Source of the DNA: Streptomyces sp. MJM8645
Lineage (GTDB): Bacteria; Actinomycetota; Actinomycetes; Streptomycetales; Streptomycetaceae
Assembly: GCF_001625365.1 (NCBI RefSeq)
Contig: NZ_LJJF01000001.1
Coordinates: 744,001 to 808,000 of the forward strand
Length of the DNA stretch: 64,000 bases
Direction of reading: 5' to 3'
Shown: positions 1-8,851 of the stretch, one piece after another
How the letters are laid out: each line of letters starts with the position of its first letter
Numbering within the stretch: the first letter of the stretch is position 1
The notes under the pieces: generated by a model
Database searches by the model: none
Seen by the model: only the letters and a program-made list of their open reading frames with translations
What the model was told of the DNA's origin: nothing
Position numbers and translations under genes: made by a program

Positions 1-1
1 G

Positions 2-2941
2 ACCGGGCAGCTGCGCTCGGCCGTCCGGTTCGCCGCCGCGGTGCGGACCCTGCGGGAGCGGGGCACCGACACCTTCGTCGAACTCGGCCCGGACGCGTCC
101 CTGACGGCCCTGGTGCGCCAGATCGCCGACGGGGGTGACGCCCACGGGGGTGATGGGGGTGACGACGCCGACGGGGGTGACCGGACGGGCGGCCACCGTA
201 CGCTGCCGGTCTCCCGGCGTGACCGGCCCGGCGCGGCGACCGCCGTCGCAGTCGCTGCCGCGCTGCACACCGCCGGTGTCCCGGTCGACTGGGCGGCGTT
301 CTTCGACGGCACCGGCGCCCGCCACGTCACGCTGCCGACCTACGCCTTCCAGCGCAAGCGTTACTGGCTGCCCGCACTCGCCGCCCCCACTCCGGCACCG
401 GTACCGGCCGCGATCGCGGAGGCGGAGGCGGAGGCCGCAGCCGAGGAGGCGGCCCCGTCCGGGCGGGTGCTCAAGCCGGGTGAGCGCCCGGAGGTCGCCG
501 CCCGCCTGGCCGGCGTGCTCGCCGGCCTGGACGAGGAGAAGCAGCTCCTCCACATGATCGACCGGATCGCCACGCGGGTCGCGGCGGTGCTCGGCCACGA
601 CAGCGCGGACGCCATCGACCCCGACGTGCCGTTCCTCGAACTCGGCGTCGACTCCCTCATGGCCGTCGAGATGCGCAACCAGTTCAGCGACTTCTGCGGG
701 GTGAGCCTGCGCCCGACGCTCGTCTTCGAGCACCCGACCCCGGCGGTGCTCGCCGACCACCTGCTCGCGAAGGTGCTGGCCGCGGTGTCCGCCACGCCGG
801 GCGTCGACGAGGACGCGGTGGACTTCGCCTCCGAGGTCGTCCTGGCGGCGGACATCTCCCCCGCCGACGAGGTGATCCGGGTCGCGGACGACCCGCAGGA
901 GGTGCTCCTCACCGGTGCGACCGGGTTCCTGGGCGCGTACCTGCTGCGCGACCTGCTGCGGACGACCCGTGCGACCGTGCACTGCCTGGTCCGCGGGGCC
1001 GACGAGGCGGACGCGTGGGCGCGGCTGCGCAAGAACCTTGAGTGGTACGAGTTCTGGGACGCCATCGACCCGGACCGGTTGTCCGTGGTCGTCGGCGATC
1101 TCGCCCGGCCGCTGCTGGGGCTGGCCCCCGAACGCTTCGACGCCCTCGCCCGCAGCGTGGACAGCGTCTACCACGCCGCCGCGACCGTCAACGGCCTCTA
1201 CCCGTACTCGGCGTTGAAGGACGCGAACGTCACGGGCACCGCGGAGATCCTGCGCCTGGCCGCACGGCACCGCACCGTGCCCGTCCACCACGTCTCGTCC
1301 ACCGGCGTGTTCGCCGCGGAGGCGGTCCCCGGGCAGGCGCTCCAGGTGACCGACCCGCCGGGCCCCGCCGAGGCGCTGTCGTCCGGCTACCGGCAGACGA
1401 AGCTGGTGGCGGAGCAGATCATCGAACTCGCCAGGGGGCGGGGCCTGCCGGTCTCGGTCTACCGGGTGGACGAGATCTCCGGCGACTCGGAGCGCGGCTT
1501 CTGCCAGACCCACGACTTCGTCTGGCTGAGCATGAAGGGCATCGTGCAGGCCGGTGCCGTCCCGCAGGATCCCGCCGGCATCTTCCACCTGGTGCCGGTC
1601 GACCACGTCAGCGCGGCGATCCTGCGGCTGTCCCGCGACGACCGGGCGGCGGGCCGCAACCACCACCTCGCCAACGGGACGCACCTCCCGTTCTCCGCGA
1701 TGACGGAATCCCTCCGCTCCCTCGGCTACCGGCTGGACGAACTCCGCTGGGACGCCTGGGTGCGGCGCATCCGCGCCGACCGCGACAACGCGATGGTCCC
1801 GATGATCGACGCGTTCGAATCGACCATCTACAGCGGACGCAACCACTACCTGTCCGTCGACACCTCGCAGACCCGCGAGCTGCTGGCCGGTACCGGCGTC
1901 GACTGCCCGCCGATGACGCGTGAACTCTTCGAGAAGTACGTCGGGTTCTTCGTCCGCGTCGGCTACTTCCCCGAACCGGGCGCCGGCCGCTTTCCCGGCG
2001 GCGACGCCGTGGACAGCGGTGCGCAGGCCTTCCGGGTCCGGGAGGCGGCGTGGGAGGACCTTCCGGCGATGGCGGGCATCTGCTTCGAGGCCTTCAACAC
2101 CCTCAACGCCTCGCTCGGCCTCGCCCCGGAGTGGTCGTCGGTGGACGAGGTGACGGAGATGTTCCGGGACCGGCTCGCGGCCCCGGGCTGCCTCGCCTAC
2201 GTGGCAGTCGACGGCGCGGACTCCGTGACGGGCTCCAACTTCCTGGTCCTGGGCGAGTCCGTCGCCGCCTTCGGCCCGCTCAGTGTCGCGCCCGGCGCGC
2301 AGGGCGGCGGTGTGGGCCGGCTGCTGATGGACGAGGTGATCGGCGCGGCCGCCCGGCACGACCGCGGCTCGGTCCGGGCCGTCCAGGTGACCAACAACCT
2401 GGGCGCGTACCGGCTCTACTCCTCGCTCGGCTTCGTCCCGCACGAGCAGCTGTCCCTGGTCGCCGGGTACGCACCGCCCACCCCGGCGAACATGGCGGGC
2501 TTCACGGTGCGCGCGATGACCGAGGACGACGTGCCCGCGTGCCAGGAGCTGTACCGCTCGGTCAACGGCCATGCACGGGACGGCGAGATCCACATGGCGG
2601 CCAAGCGGGCCTTCGGCTGGTCGCAGCCGTACGTGGTCCTGGACCGGTCGAGCGGTGCACTCGCCGGCTACACCACGGGCCTGTCCGACCTGGGCCATCT
2701 GACGGCGGTCTCGGAGGCTGCGGCACGGGCGCTGTACACGGGCGCCGGCGAGCTGATGCGCCGGGCCGTCCCCGACGGCCCGCCGCCCCGGCTGCGCGTC
2801 CCGGGCCGACTGCTGCCCGAGACCCTGAGCTGGGCGTTCCACACCCGGGGCATCACCCTGGAGCGACTGGAGACCCTGGTGGCACGCGGCTCGTACACGG
2901 CGCCGCAGCAGGGGGTGTACTGCCCGGGGCTGTCCTACTGA
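2..2941 (+). CDS. Modular type I PKS, C-terminal part: AT(end)-ACP-thioester reductase-GNAT
   Basis: The reading frame is open from the left edge, so this is the last ~979 residues of a modular polyketide synthase. In order: end of an AT domain (FVELGPDASLT), post-AT linker ending LPTYAFQRKRYWL, an ACP (LELGVDSLMAVEMR, pantetheine Ser codon 653-655), an NAD(P)H thioester reductase (Rossmann GATGFLG near base 917; Y-x3-K in GYRQTKLVAEQ near 1390), and from about base 2020 two GNAT-like acetyltransferase repeats (FRVREAAWEDLPAM with the acetyl-CoA loop QGGGVGRLL, then FTVRAMTEDDVPAC). TR domains release the chain reductively as aldehyde or alcohol. A GNAT unit placed after a TR is unusual; it may acylate an amine made from the aldehyde (inference). 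A Gly/Asp-rich repeat (bases 130-185) lies in the AT end. The gene closes the upstream cluster; a hairpin follows at 3003. Confidence 0.93.
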   Translation, partial: TGQLRSAVRFAAAVRTLRERGTDTFVELGPDASLTALVRQIADGGDAHGGDGGDDADGGDRTGGHRTLPVSRRDRPGAATAVAVAAALHTAGVPVDWAAFFDGTGARHVTLPTYAFQRKRYWLPALAAPTPAPVPAAIAEAEAEAAAEEAAPSGRVLKPGERPEVAARLAGVLAGLDEEKQLLHMIDRIATRVAAVLGHDSADAIDPDVPFLELGVDSLMAVEMRNQFSDFCGVSLRPTLVFEHPTPAVLADHLLAKVLAAVSATPGVDEDAVDFASEVVLAADISPADEVIRVADDPQEVLLTGATGFLGAYLLRDLLRTTRATVHCLVRGADEADAWARLRKNLEWYEFWDAIDPDRLSVVVGDLARPLLGLAPERFDALARSVDSVYHAAATVNGLYPYSALKDANVTGTAEILRLAARHRTVPVHHVSSTGVFAAEAVPGQALQVTDPPGPAEALSSGYRQTKLVAEQIIELARGRGLPVSVYRVDEISGDSERGFCQTHDFVWLSMKGIVQAGAVPQDPAGIFHLVPVDHVSAAILRLSRDDRAAGRNHHLANGTHLPFSAMTESLRSLGYRLDELRWDAWVRRIRADRDNAMVPMIDAFESTIYSGRNHYLSVDTSQTRELLAGTGVDCPPMTRELFEKYVGFFVRVGYFPEPGAGRFPGGDAVDSGAQAFRVREAAWEDLPAMAGICFEAFNTLNASLGLAPEWSSVDEVTEMFRDRLAAPGCLAYVAVDGADSVTGSNFLVLGESVAAFGPLSVAPGAQGGGVGRLLMDEVIGAAARHDRGSVRAVQVTNNLGAYRLYSSLGFVPHEQLSLVAGYAPPTPANMAGFTVRAMTEDDVPACQELYRSVNGHARDGEIHMAAKRAFGWSQPYVVLDRSSGALAGYTTGLSDLGHLTAVSEAAARALYTGAGELMRRAVPDGPPPRLRVPGRLLPETLSWAFHTRGITLERLETLVARGSYTAPQQGVYCPGLSY

Positions 2942-3002
2942 GGCACCGCCGCAGGCGAGGGGCACGTTGGTCCAAGCCCTGTCGTCCCGACGCGAGTCGG
3001 AA

Positions 3003-3037
3003 GGCCGTTGGCCGGGAGAAATCTCTGGCCAACGGCC
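3003..3037. terminator. Bidirectional hairpin terminator
   Basis: Perfect 11-bp inverted repeat GGCCGTTGGCC (3003-3013) / GGCCAACGGCC (3027-3037) with a 13-nt loop. It lies between the convergent ends of the PKS and the flavoprotein gene, as expected for a shared rho-independent terminator, although no T-run follows (typical in actinomycetes). Confidence 0.75.
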
Positions 3038-3073
3038 CCAGCGGTCACGGCGGCCGGGCTCCGCAGCCGGGTG

Positions 3074-3631
3074 TCACCGCCCGATGGACTCCTCGGCAGC
3101 CCCGAGTGCGGCCTCCCACGGGTAAGCCTCCGGTCTCCCCTGGCCCGGATCGTTCGGGACGAAGCCTCCTTCGCCGAGCAGCACTCGGACGCCGGAGTCA
3201 CGCAGGGTGGCGACGCTCCGGGGGAACTGAGGGTGCCCGGTGAGCGCCGTGTTCGTACACGGCATCACCGACAGCGGGATTCCCTTGCCGATCGCCTCGG
3301 CCGCGAACCCTATGACCCAGGAGGTCGTGAGGCCGAGCGCCAGGCTGTTGATGCTGTTCATCGTCGCGGGAGCGAACAGAACCGCGTCGGCGGGCGGAAG
3401 CACGTCCGGCTCGCCCGGCCGACGGTACGCGAACTTCACCGGGTGGCCGGTCAGACGGTTCAGCTTGGGAAGCTCGTCCTGGAGCCAGCTCGCCGCGGTC
3501 GGGGTGAGCCCGAGCGCGACCTCCCACCCCCTGAACTGGGCGTGGCGGACGACCTGCGCCATGTTCAGGACCGGCGGGGCGGCGGAGCCGAAGAGGTACA
3601 GGACCGGGCGCGTGGTGGACATGGCAGTCAT
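3074..3631 (-). CDS. Flavoprotein of the HFCD family (phosphopantothenoylcysteine decarboxylase-like)
   Basis: A 185-residue single-domain flavoprotein. The start VLYLFGSAAPPVLNM (flavin phosphate loop region) and the later PATMNSINSLALGL segment match the FMN-binding, homo-oligomeric flavin-containing Cys decarboxylase fold (family knowledge: PPC decarboxylase CoaC, EpiD/MrsD, Dfp). Members in biosynthetic loci oxidatively decarboxylate peptidyl or pantothenoyl cysteine, but many stand-alone Streptomyces copies have no known substrate. No CoaB domain is present, so this is not the housekeeping Dfp. ATG at 3631 or 3622 are both possible. Convergent with the PKS and divergent from the XRE gene at 3740; it may belong with either locus. 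Confidence 0.75.
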   Translation of the reverse strand: MTAMSTTRPVLYLFGSAAPPVLNMAQVVRHAQFRGWEVALGLTPTAASWLQDELPKLNRLTGHPVKFAYRRPGEPDVLPPADAVLFAPATMNSINSLALGLTTSWVIGFAAEAIGKGIPLSVMPCTNTALTGHPQFPRSVATLRDSGVRVLLGEGGFVPNDPGQGRPEAYPWEAALGAAEESIGR

Positions 3632-3739
3632 CGAACCCCGTGGGGATGGCCGGCGGCAAACCCTGCCGAATTCGATGATGCGCCTGACTACTTGGCGCTA
3701 CCGTCGGACCACCGGGCCGAACTCCTCAAGGAACGCGCC

Positions 3740-4924
3740 ATGACCGACTTCACGCCTGACACCGTAGGCAAGCGGATCAAGCAGACCCGCAAGCTCCGGC
3801 ACATGACCCAGACCGGACTCGCCCTGAAGGCGCGGATCTCGGCGTCCCACATGGCTCAGATCGAGCAGGGCAAGCGGCAGGCCGGCCCGGCTGTCCTCGC
3901 CTCCATCGCCAGGGCGTTGTCCGTACCCGTCGCCGATCTCGAAGGACGCCCGTACATCGAGGAGTTGCGGCGCGACCAGCTCGACGGGCTGATCCAGCCG
4001 ATCCGGGAATCCCTCGACATCTTCGACCTCGGAGCCGACCCGGACGTGGCACCGCGTCCGACCGAGGAACTCGTCGACCACACCGACCTGGTCTGCCGCC
4101 TGATCCGGGCGTCGGATCTGCGGAGCGCGGCGACAGAACTGCCCGGCCTGATCACCGAGACCACGACCGCGGCGCACAGTAGCGGTGATCGACGTCTCTG
4201 GCAGGCCCTCGCCATGCAGTACCGCTCCGGCTACGACCTCGCGAGCAAGCTCGGGTTCCAGGACCTCGGGTCGATCTCCCTCGACCGCATGGGATGGGCG
4301 GCGGAGCGGGCGTCCGACGCCGTGACCGCGGCGATCAGGCAGTACAGCCGGGCGCTGGCCTACCTGCGCGCCGGCCAGTACCGGACGGGCATCCGCATTG
4401 CTGAGCTTGCCCGCCAGGCGGCCGAGCAGGCCGATCCCGGCGTCGAGCGGGATGCCGTGACCGGCCAGGTGCACCTCGGAATCGCGGTCCTTGCCGCCCG
4501 GAGTAGCGACACGGAGGCGGTCGACGGGAACCTCGCCACGGCCGAGAGGATCGCGGGGCGAACAGGTGAGGTGCCGGGGGTCTTCTGGTTGTCGTTCGGT
4601 CCGACCAACGTCGCGGCCCATCGGGCAAGCTGCCTGATCGATCAAGCGCTCTACCACGAGGCCTTGCAGGTCGCGCGGAGCATCGAGATCCCCGCGTCCT
4701 GGCCGGCCAGCCGCGCCGCGCACCACCACGCCGAAATCGCCCGAGCCCTCCTGTGGACCGGCAAGGGCGACGCCGCCTTCCGCCGCCTCCTCGACGCACG
4801 CCGCCTCGCCCCACAGCAGTCCCGCCACAGCCCCACCGTGCGCGAGACGATGGCCGGCCTACTCCGAGCGCAGCGGCGGCTCCCGGAGTCGATGTCCAAC
4901 TTCGCCTCCTGGATCGGGATGTGA
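3740..4924 (+). CDS. XRE-family helix-turn-helix regulator with TPR-like C-terminal region
   Basis: 394 residues. The N-terminal 65 residues form a Cro/C1-type HTH (IKQTRKLRHMTQTGLALKA, then SHMAQIEQGKRQAGPAVL). The remaining ~320 residues are alpha-helical with repeat-like Ala/Arg-rich helices (YLRAGQYRTGIRIAELARQAAEQ), as in the large Streptomyces group of XRE proteins with TPR-like ligand or partner domains. ATG at 3740 was chosen because the HTH starts a few residues later; the open frame upstream to 3008 runs antisense to the flavoprotein gene and is not coding. Followed 92 bp later by a second regulator of the same architecture. Target unknown; divergent from the flavoprotein gene. Confidence 0.85.
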   Translation: MTDFTPDTVGKRIKQTRKLRHMTQTGLALKARISASHMAQIEQGKRQAGPAVLASIARALSVPVADLEGRPYIEELRRDQLDGLIQPIRESLDIFDLGADPDVAPRPTEELVDHTDLVCRLIRASDLRSAATELPGLITETTTAAHSSGDRRLWQALAMQYRSGYDLASKLGFQDLGSISLDRMGWAAERASDAVTAAIRQYSRALAYLRAGQYRTGIRIAELARQAAEQADPGVERDAVTGQVHLGIAVLAARSSDTEAVDGNLATAERIAGRTGEVPGVFWLSFGPTNVAAHRASCLIDQALYHEALQVARSIEIPASWPASRAAHHHAEIARALLWTGKGDAAFRRLLDARRLAPQQSRHSPTVRETMAGLLRAQRRLPESMSNFASWIGM

Positions 4925-5015
4925 CGACGAACTGACACAGAGTTGTGTGAGTTCTGGACTTGCGACGGCTCGACCTTGTTCATGACGGATTCACCGACAT
5001 GACAGGAGCCTTCGC

Positions 5016-6437
5016 ATGCCTCCCTCGCTCGGCACCAGCACATGGGCTCCGCCAGGAGCCCCCGGTTCCTCTGCCGCGGGAACAACCCGCGGGTCCCGAC
5101 TACGAGTACCGGCGGGAACGGTGACCGACGGCAGCATCACGTTCGGTAGGTTCGTCTCGCTGCATCGCGCAGAGATGGGCTGGACGCAGCTGCGCCTGGC
5201 GACGGAGCTCAACCGCAGCGAGGACTGGATGTCGCAGGTCGAGCGGGACGTCCAGCAGGTCCAGGACGTGCAGCTCCTACGGCGGATGGCCTCGACCCTG
5301 GGCGTTGAGATCGACAGGCTGATGGCCTTGCCGCAGCCCGCGGCCACGAAGCCGAGATCACCGCGACGTCATGTCAGCTCGGCTACGCTGGCGACGACTT
5401 CCGGTGCCGAGGAGGACGATGTGCGACGCCGCCCGTTCCTGTCCCTGGCGGTTGCCGCCTTCGTCACCCCGGCCACGGGTCAGCAGGTCGCGCACGCAGA
5501 GGCGGTGTCGCCGTTGTCCGGCCTGGAGGACCTGCTGCTGTACGGGCCGGGCAGGGCCCCGGCTCCCCGTCGCGAGCCGACCCTGAAGTCCGTCGCCACT
5601 TCTCTCGTGTCCTCGCGCCAGGAGTTCAAGGCGGCCCGGTACGACACGCTCGCGCAGGCACTGCCCGGACGGCTCGCGGCTGCCGACATGGTCGGTACGG
5701 CGGAGGAACGTGCCCGAAACGTCGCCCAGTTCTACAACATCGCCACCAGGTTGACCATCAAGATCGGTGACAACAACCTGGTGGCCGTGACCTCGGACCG
5801 CGCCCTGACGGCCGCCCGTCTGGGCGGCGATCCGCTGATCACCGCGGAAGCCCAGCGGATGGTCTCCAGCTCGTGGCGCCGCCAGGGCAGCCTGGCTCGG
5901 GCGACCGACATCGTGGTGGTAGCCGCCGAAGACCTGCTCGCCGACACCTCGGTGGCCGAGGCCGCCCGTCTGGCCACGCGCGGAGACCTGTACGCCACCG
6001 CCGCGTACACCGCGGCCAAGTCCGGAGACCGGTCCTACGCGCACGCCCTCATCCGGGAGGCCGCAGACAGCGCCGCGGCCGCAGGCCGGGCCTCCGGCCT
6101 GGTGGACGGCATCCAGGGTGTCGCCCTGCACGAGCTATCGGTCCACTACGAGCTCGGAGACGCCGGCCGGGCGATCGAGCTGGCCAGGACGATCGACCCG
6201 AGCGCGCTGCCGACGGCCGAGCGGCAGGCCAGATTCTTCACGGACGTGGCCCGCGCGTTCGACCAGTGGGGCAAGCACGAGAACTGCTACCGGGCACTGC
6301 TCGCCGCCGAGGAGGCGGCCCCGCAGGAGATCCGTCGGGGCGCCGTCCGCGACCTCGCCGTAGGCCTTCTGCGGTACGACCGCCGGCTTCCGGGCGTTCG
6401 CGACTTCGCCGCCCGCGCAGGCGTACAGGGCATCTGA
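5016..6437 (+). CDS. Second XRE/TPR-type regulator
   Basis: 473 residues from ATG 5016, which has AGGAG at 5003-5007; GTG 5121 is an alternative closer to the HTH. The HTH (FVSLHRAEMGWTQLRLATEL, then RSEDWMSQVERDVQ) covers about residues 40-100. It is followed by an Arg-rich, hydrophobic stretch (RRRPFLSLAVAAFV) seen in many Streptomyces regulators of this type, and then by ~300 residues of helical, TPR-like repeats. It ends 2 bp before a pair of palindromes (6439-6473) and directly precedes the small membrane protein and the Mur-like operon, so it is the best candidate regulator of that operon (inference from position). Confidence 0.85.
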   Translation: MPPSLGTSTWAPPGAPGSSAAGTTRGSRLRVPAGTVTDGSITFGRFVSLHRAEMGWTQLRLATELNRSEDWMSQVERDVQQVQDVQLLRRMASTLGVEIDRLMALPQPAATKPRSPRRHVSSATLATTSGAEEDDVRRRPFLSLAVAAFVTPATGQQVAHAEAVSPLSGLEDLLLYGPGRAPAPRREPTLKSVATSLVSSRQEFKAARYDTLAQALPGRLAAADMVGTAEERARNVAQFYNIATRLTIKIGDNNLVAVTSDRALTAARLGGDPLITAEAQRMVSSSWRRQGSLARATDIVVVAAEDLLADTSVAEAARLATRGDLYATAAYTAAKSGDRSYAHALIREAADSAAAAGRASGLVDGIQGVALHELSVHYELGDAGRAIELARTIDPSALPTAERQARFFTDVARAFDQWGKHENCYRALLAAEEAAPQEIRRGAVRDLAVGLLRYDRRLPGVRDFAARAGVQGI

Positions 6438-6438
6438 C

Positions 6439-6473
6439 CCGTAGTCGGACTACGGCCCGTAGTCCGACTACGG
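6439..6473. promoter_or_regulatory. Tandem pair of 17-bp palindromes
   Basis: Two near-identical perfect palindromes, CCGTAGTC-G-GACTACGG (6439-6455) and CCGTAGTC-C-GACTACGG (6457-6473), one base apart. They can also pair with each other as one long hairpin. They begin right after the stop of the XRE gene and precede the small gene at 6540. Either an operator for an adjacent regulator or a strong terminator; the double palindrome favours protein binding. Confidence 0.6.
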
Positions 6474-6539
6474 ATCACGGCAACGAGCCGGCAGTTCACT
6501 GGGACAGCCAACCCGTCCCTTCGCTGCGGAGGCTCTCAC

Positions 6540-6746
6540 ATGCCGACGTCCAGCACCTCGCCGTTCTCCGCCGGTCCCCGGCTCGCCGCCCCGCAGGACC
6601 GTGACCGGCTCGGCACCTTCCTGGCCGCCTCCTGGGCTGCCCTGCACCTGCCCGTGCTCGTCCTGCTGGGGTTCGCCGTCCAGCAGCAGGTCGACGCCCG
6701 GCCCGAGGCCGCGGTCGCCGCTGCCCCGGACCTGCCCATTCAGTAG
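6540..6746 (+). CDS. Small hypothetical protein with one membrane segment
   Basis: 68 residues with a good ribosome binding site (GGAGG about 8 nt before ATG 6540). The centre (FLAASWAALHLPVLVLLGFAV) could span the membrane once; the C-terminus is Ala/Pro-rich and ends PDLPIQ. No known family recognised. It sits between the palindromes and the Mur-like operon and may be the first gene of that transcript. Confidence 0.5.
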   Translation: MPTSSTSPFSAGPRLAAPQDRDRLGTFLAASWAALHLPVLVLLGFAVQQQVDARPEAAVAAAPDLPIQ

Positions 6747-6803
6747 GCATCTGGCTCATCACCGCCCCTCCTTCCACTCGCTCGCCCGAGAGGAGCCCCG
6801 GCC

Positions 6804-7544
6804 ATGCACCGGCTACCCGAAGCTCCCACGATGAGTGCCGCGTTGGCGCGCATCGACTACCGCACCACCCCCGAGTACTACATCGACACCGAGCAGGTCG
6901 CCGACCCCGTCGTCGCGCGGCTGCTGAGCTGCTGTCCGACCGTCTTCGGGCTCAAGAAGGCCATCGTCGACCTGCTGGCCGGACGGTTGGACATCGAGCT
7001 ACCGGAGGGAGCCGGGGTCATCGAGCCCGGTGCCGTCGTCCGCGGCGAGGTGACCGTGGCGGCCGGCGCCGTCATCGCCGAGGGCGCGGTCGTCACCGGC
7101 CCGGTACTGGTCTGCCCCGGCTCGGTGATCGACTCCGGAGCCCGGGTCCGGGACCACACCGTCATCGGTCCCGGCTGCCGGATCGGCTGGGGCGCCGAGG
7201 TCACCCGCTCGCTGCTCACCGGCGGGGTCTTCATGAAGCACACCAGCTTCGTCGGCGACTCCGTCCTCGGCCTGGGGGTCAACATCGGCGCGTTCGTGTC
7301 CACCACCGGCCTGCGCGTCACCAGCGGCCCGGTCGTCGAGCCGGCCACCGAGGAGGTCTGCGCCCGTCTCGACGGCCACCGCGTCGCCACCGGCCAGACC
7401 AAGTTCGGCGCGGTCATCGGCGACGGAGTGATCGTCCCCGCCGGCACCGTGCTCCAGCCCGCCACCCTCATCGGCGCCCACTCCACGCTCTACCCCCGCA
7501 CCCAGATCGGCGGATTCTTCCCCGCCGGAAGCCAGGGAAGGTGA
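6804..7544 (+). CDS. GlmU-like left-handed beta-helix (hexapeptide-repeat) transferase
   Basis: 246 residues; ATG 6804 follows AGGAG by 8 nt. After a short N-terminal helical part the protein is a run of hexapeptide repeats (VIEPGAVVRGEVTVAAGAVI and on) forming a left-handed beta-helix. The segment MKHTSFVGDSVLGLGVNIGA resembles the GlmU acetyltransferase site (HLSYLGD...VNIGAG), including the His. The GlmU nucleotidyltransferase domain is absent. By family it should transfer an acyl group to an amino sugar or sugar phosphate. It is the first gene of an operon with MurA- and MurB-like enzymes (GTGA overlap with the next), so its substrate is probably a UDP-GlcNAc-like sugar (inference). Confidence 0.8.
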   Translation: MHRLPEAPTMSAALARIDYRTTPEYYIDTEQVADPVVARLLSCCPTVFGLKKAIVDLLAGRLDIELPEGAGVIEPGAVVRGEVTVAAGAVIAEGAVVTGPVLVCPGSVIDSGARVRDHTVIGPGCRIGWGAEVTRSLLTGGVFMKHTSFVGDSVLGLGVNIGAFVSTTGLRVTSGPVVEPATEEVCARLDGHRVATGQTKFGAVIGDGVIVPAGTVLQPATLIGAHSTLYPRTQIGGFFPAGSQGR

Positions 7545-7546
7545 CC

Positions 7547-8851
7547 ATGACCGCCACCACGACCCCCGACCAGCTCACCCTCCGGATCACCGGCGGCCAC
7601 CCGCTGCACGGTACGACGACCGTCCAGGGCAGCAAGAACATCGCCCTGCACCTGTACGCTGCCGCGATCCTCGCCGACCAGCCGCTCACCCTTACCGGCG
7701 CCCCCGCGATCCTCGACACCGGCGTGTGCGCGGAGATCCTTCACCGCACCGGCACCCGAGCCACCATCGCCGAGGGCGAGTTCGAGACCCGGCCCGCCGA
7801 CTCCTACTTCCCGGTCATCCCCGACGACCTCGGACGGTGCATCCGGACCACCGCGGTCATCGCGTCCGCGCTGCTGGCCCGCTCCGGCAAGGTCACCTTC
7901 CCACTGCCCGGCGGCGACGCCTTCTGCGCCCGGTACATCGACCTGCACCTGGCCGCCATGGAAGCCGCCGGCGCCGACGTCGAGGTCAACCGGGGCCGCG
8001 TGCGCGCCCGCTTCACCGGAACGAAGCGCCTTCCGTTCATCACCACCGTCAGCACCAAGAAGTGGGGCCCGAGCCTGGGCGCGACGGTCACCGCGATGCT
8101 GCTGGCCGCCCGCACCCCCGGCACGTCGTCCATCCTCGGGCCGAGCATCGAACCCGAGGTCACCGTATCCGCCGAACTCCTGGCTCGCTCCGGCGTCGGC
8201 ATCACCTGGCAAGGCACGGACGCCCTGCACGTCACCGGCACCGACCACATCGCCGGCGGCGTCTTCCCGGTCCCGTCCGACCGGCTGGAGGCCGCCACAC
8301 TGGCGCTCGCCGCCGCGATCACTGGCGGCACCGTCCACCTCGACGCCTTCCCGCCCTGCGGCTTCCCGCCAGGCCTGGTCTCGGTCTTCGCCGACACCGG
8401 GATCCTCCTGACCCCCGAGCGCGGCGGAACGACGGTCACCGTACCGGCCGGACTGCATGCGACGGAGATGGCCACCGGCCCCCACCCGGGTTACCCGACC
8501 GACGTCCAGCCCCAGCTGACCGCGGTCCTCACCCAGGCCGCCGGAACGTCCCGGATCGAGGAGCGGATCTACAGCCGACGCGACACCCACCTCGCCGCGC
8601 TGCGCAAGTTCGGCGCGGTCGTCAACGCGGAGGGCCAGCTGATCACCGTCGAGGGGCCCTCCGGGCTCGCCGCCGCTGACGTGGCGGGCGAGGACATCCG
8701 GGCCGCGACCGCGCTCGTGCTCGCCGCGCTGGCGGCCGAGGGCACCTCTACGATCCGGGGCATGTACCACCTCCGGCGCGGCTACGGCGACCTGCTGCCC
8801 AAACTCGCCGCGCTCGGTGCCAGCCTGACGATCGACCGGGAGATGCCGTGA
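7547..8851 (+). CDS. murA: MurA paralogue (enolpyruvyl transferase) with Asp at the catalytic Cys position
   Basis: 434 residues, EPSP synthase/MurA fold. MurA normally transfers enolpyruvate from PEP to UDP-GlcNAc. Conserved parts: QGSKNIAL (active-site Lys), PLPGGDAFCARYIDLH (loop of the catalytic Cys), HPGYPTDVQPQLTA (catalytic Asp) and HLRRGYGDLLPKLAALGA near the end. In the loop the usual GGCxIGAR reads GGDAFCAR: Asp124 (codon 7916-7918) replaces the Cys attacked by fosfomycin, as in mycobacterial and chlamydial MurA, which are naturally resistant. ATG 7547 has GGAAGG upstream; a GTG at 7541 overlaps the previous stop. It sits in an operon with GlmU-like and MurB-like genes, so it is a pathway paralogue, not a lone housekeeping murA. 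Confidence 0.9.
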   Translation: MTATTTPDQLTLRITGGHPLHGTTTVQGSKNIALHLYAAAILADQPLTLTGAPAILDTGVCAEILHRTGTRATIAEGEFETRPADSYFPVIPDDLGRCIRTTAVIASALLARSGKVTFPLPGGDAFCARYIDLHLAAMEAAGADVEVNRGRVRARFTGTKRLPFITTVSTKKWGPSLGATVTAMLLAARTPGTSSILGPSIEPEVTVSAELLARSGVGITWQGTDALHVTGTDHIAGGVFPVPSDRLEAATLALAAAITGGTVHLDAFPPCGFPPGLVSVFADTGILLTPERGGTTVTVPAGLHATEMATGPHPGYPTDVQPQLTAVLTQAAGTSRIEERIYSRRDTHLAALRKFGAVVNAEGQLITVEGPSGLAAADVAGEDIRAATALVLAALAAEGTSTIRGMYHLRRGYGDLLPKLAALGASLTIDREMP

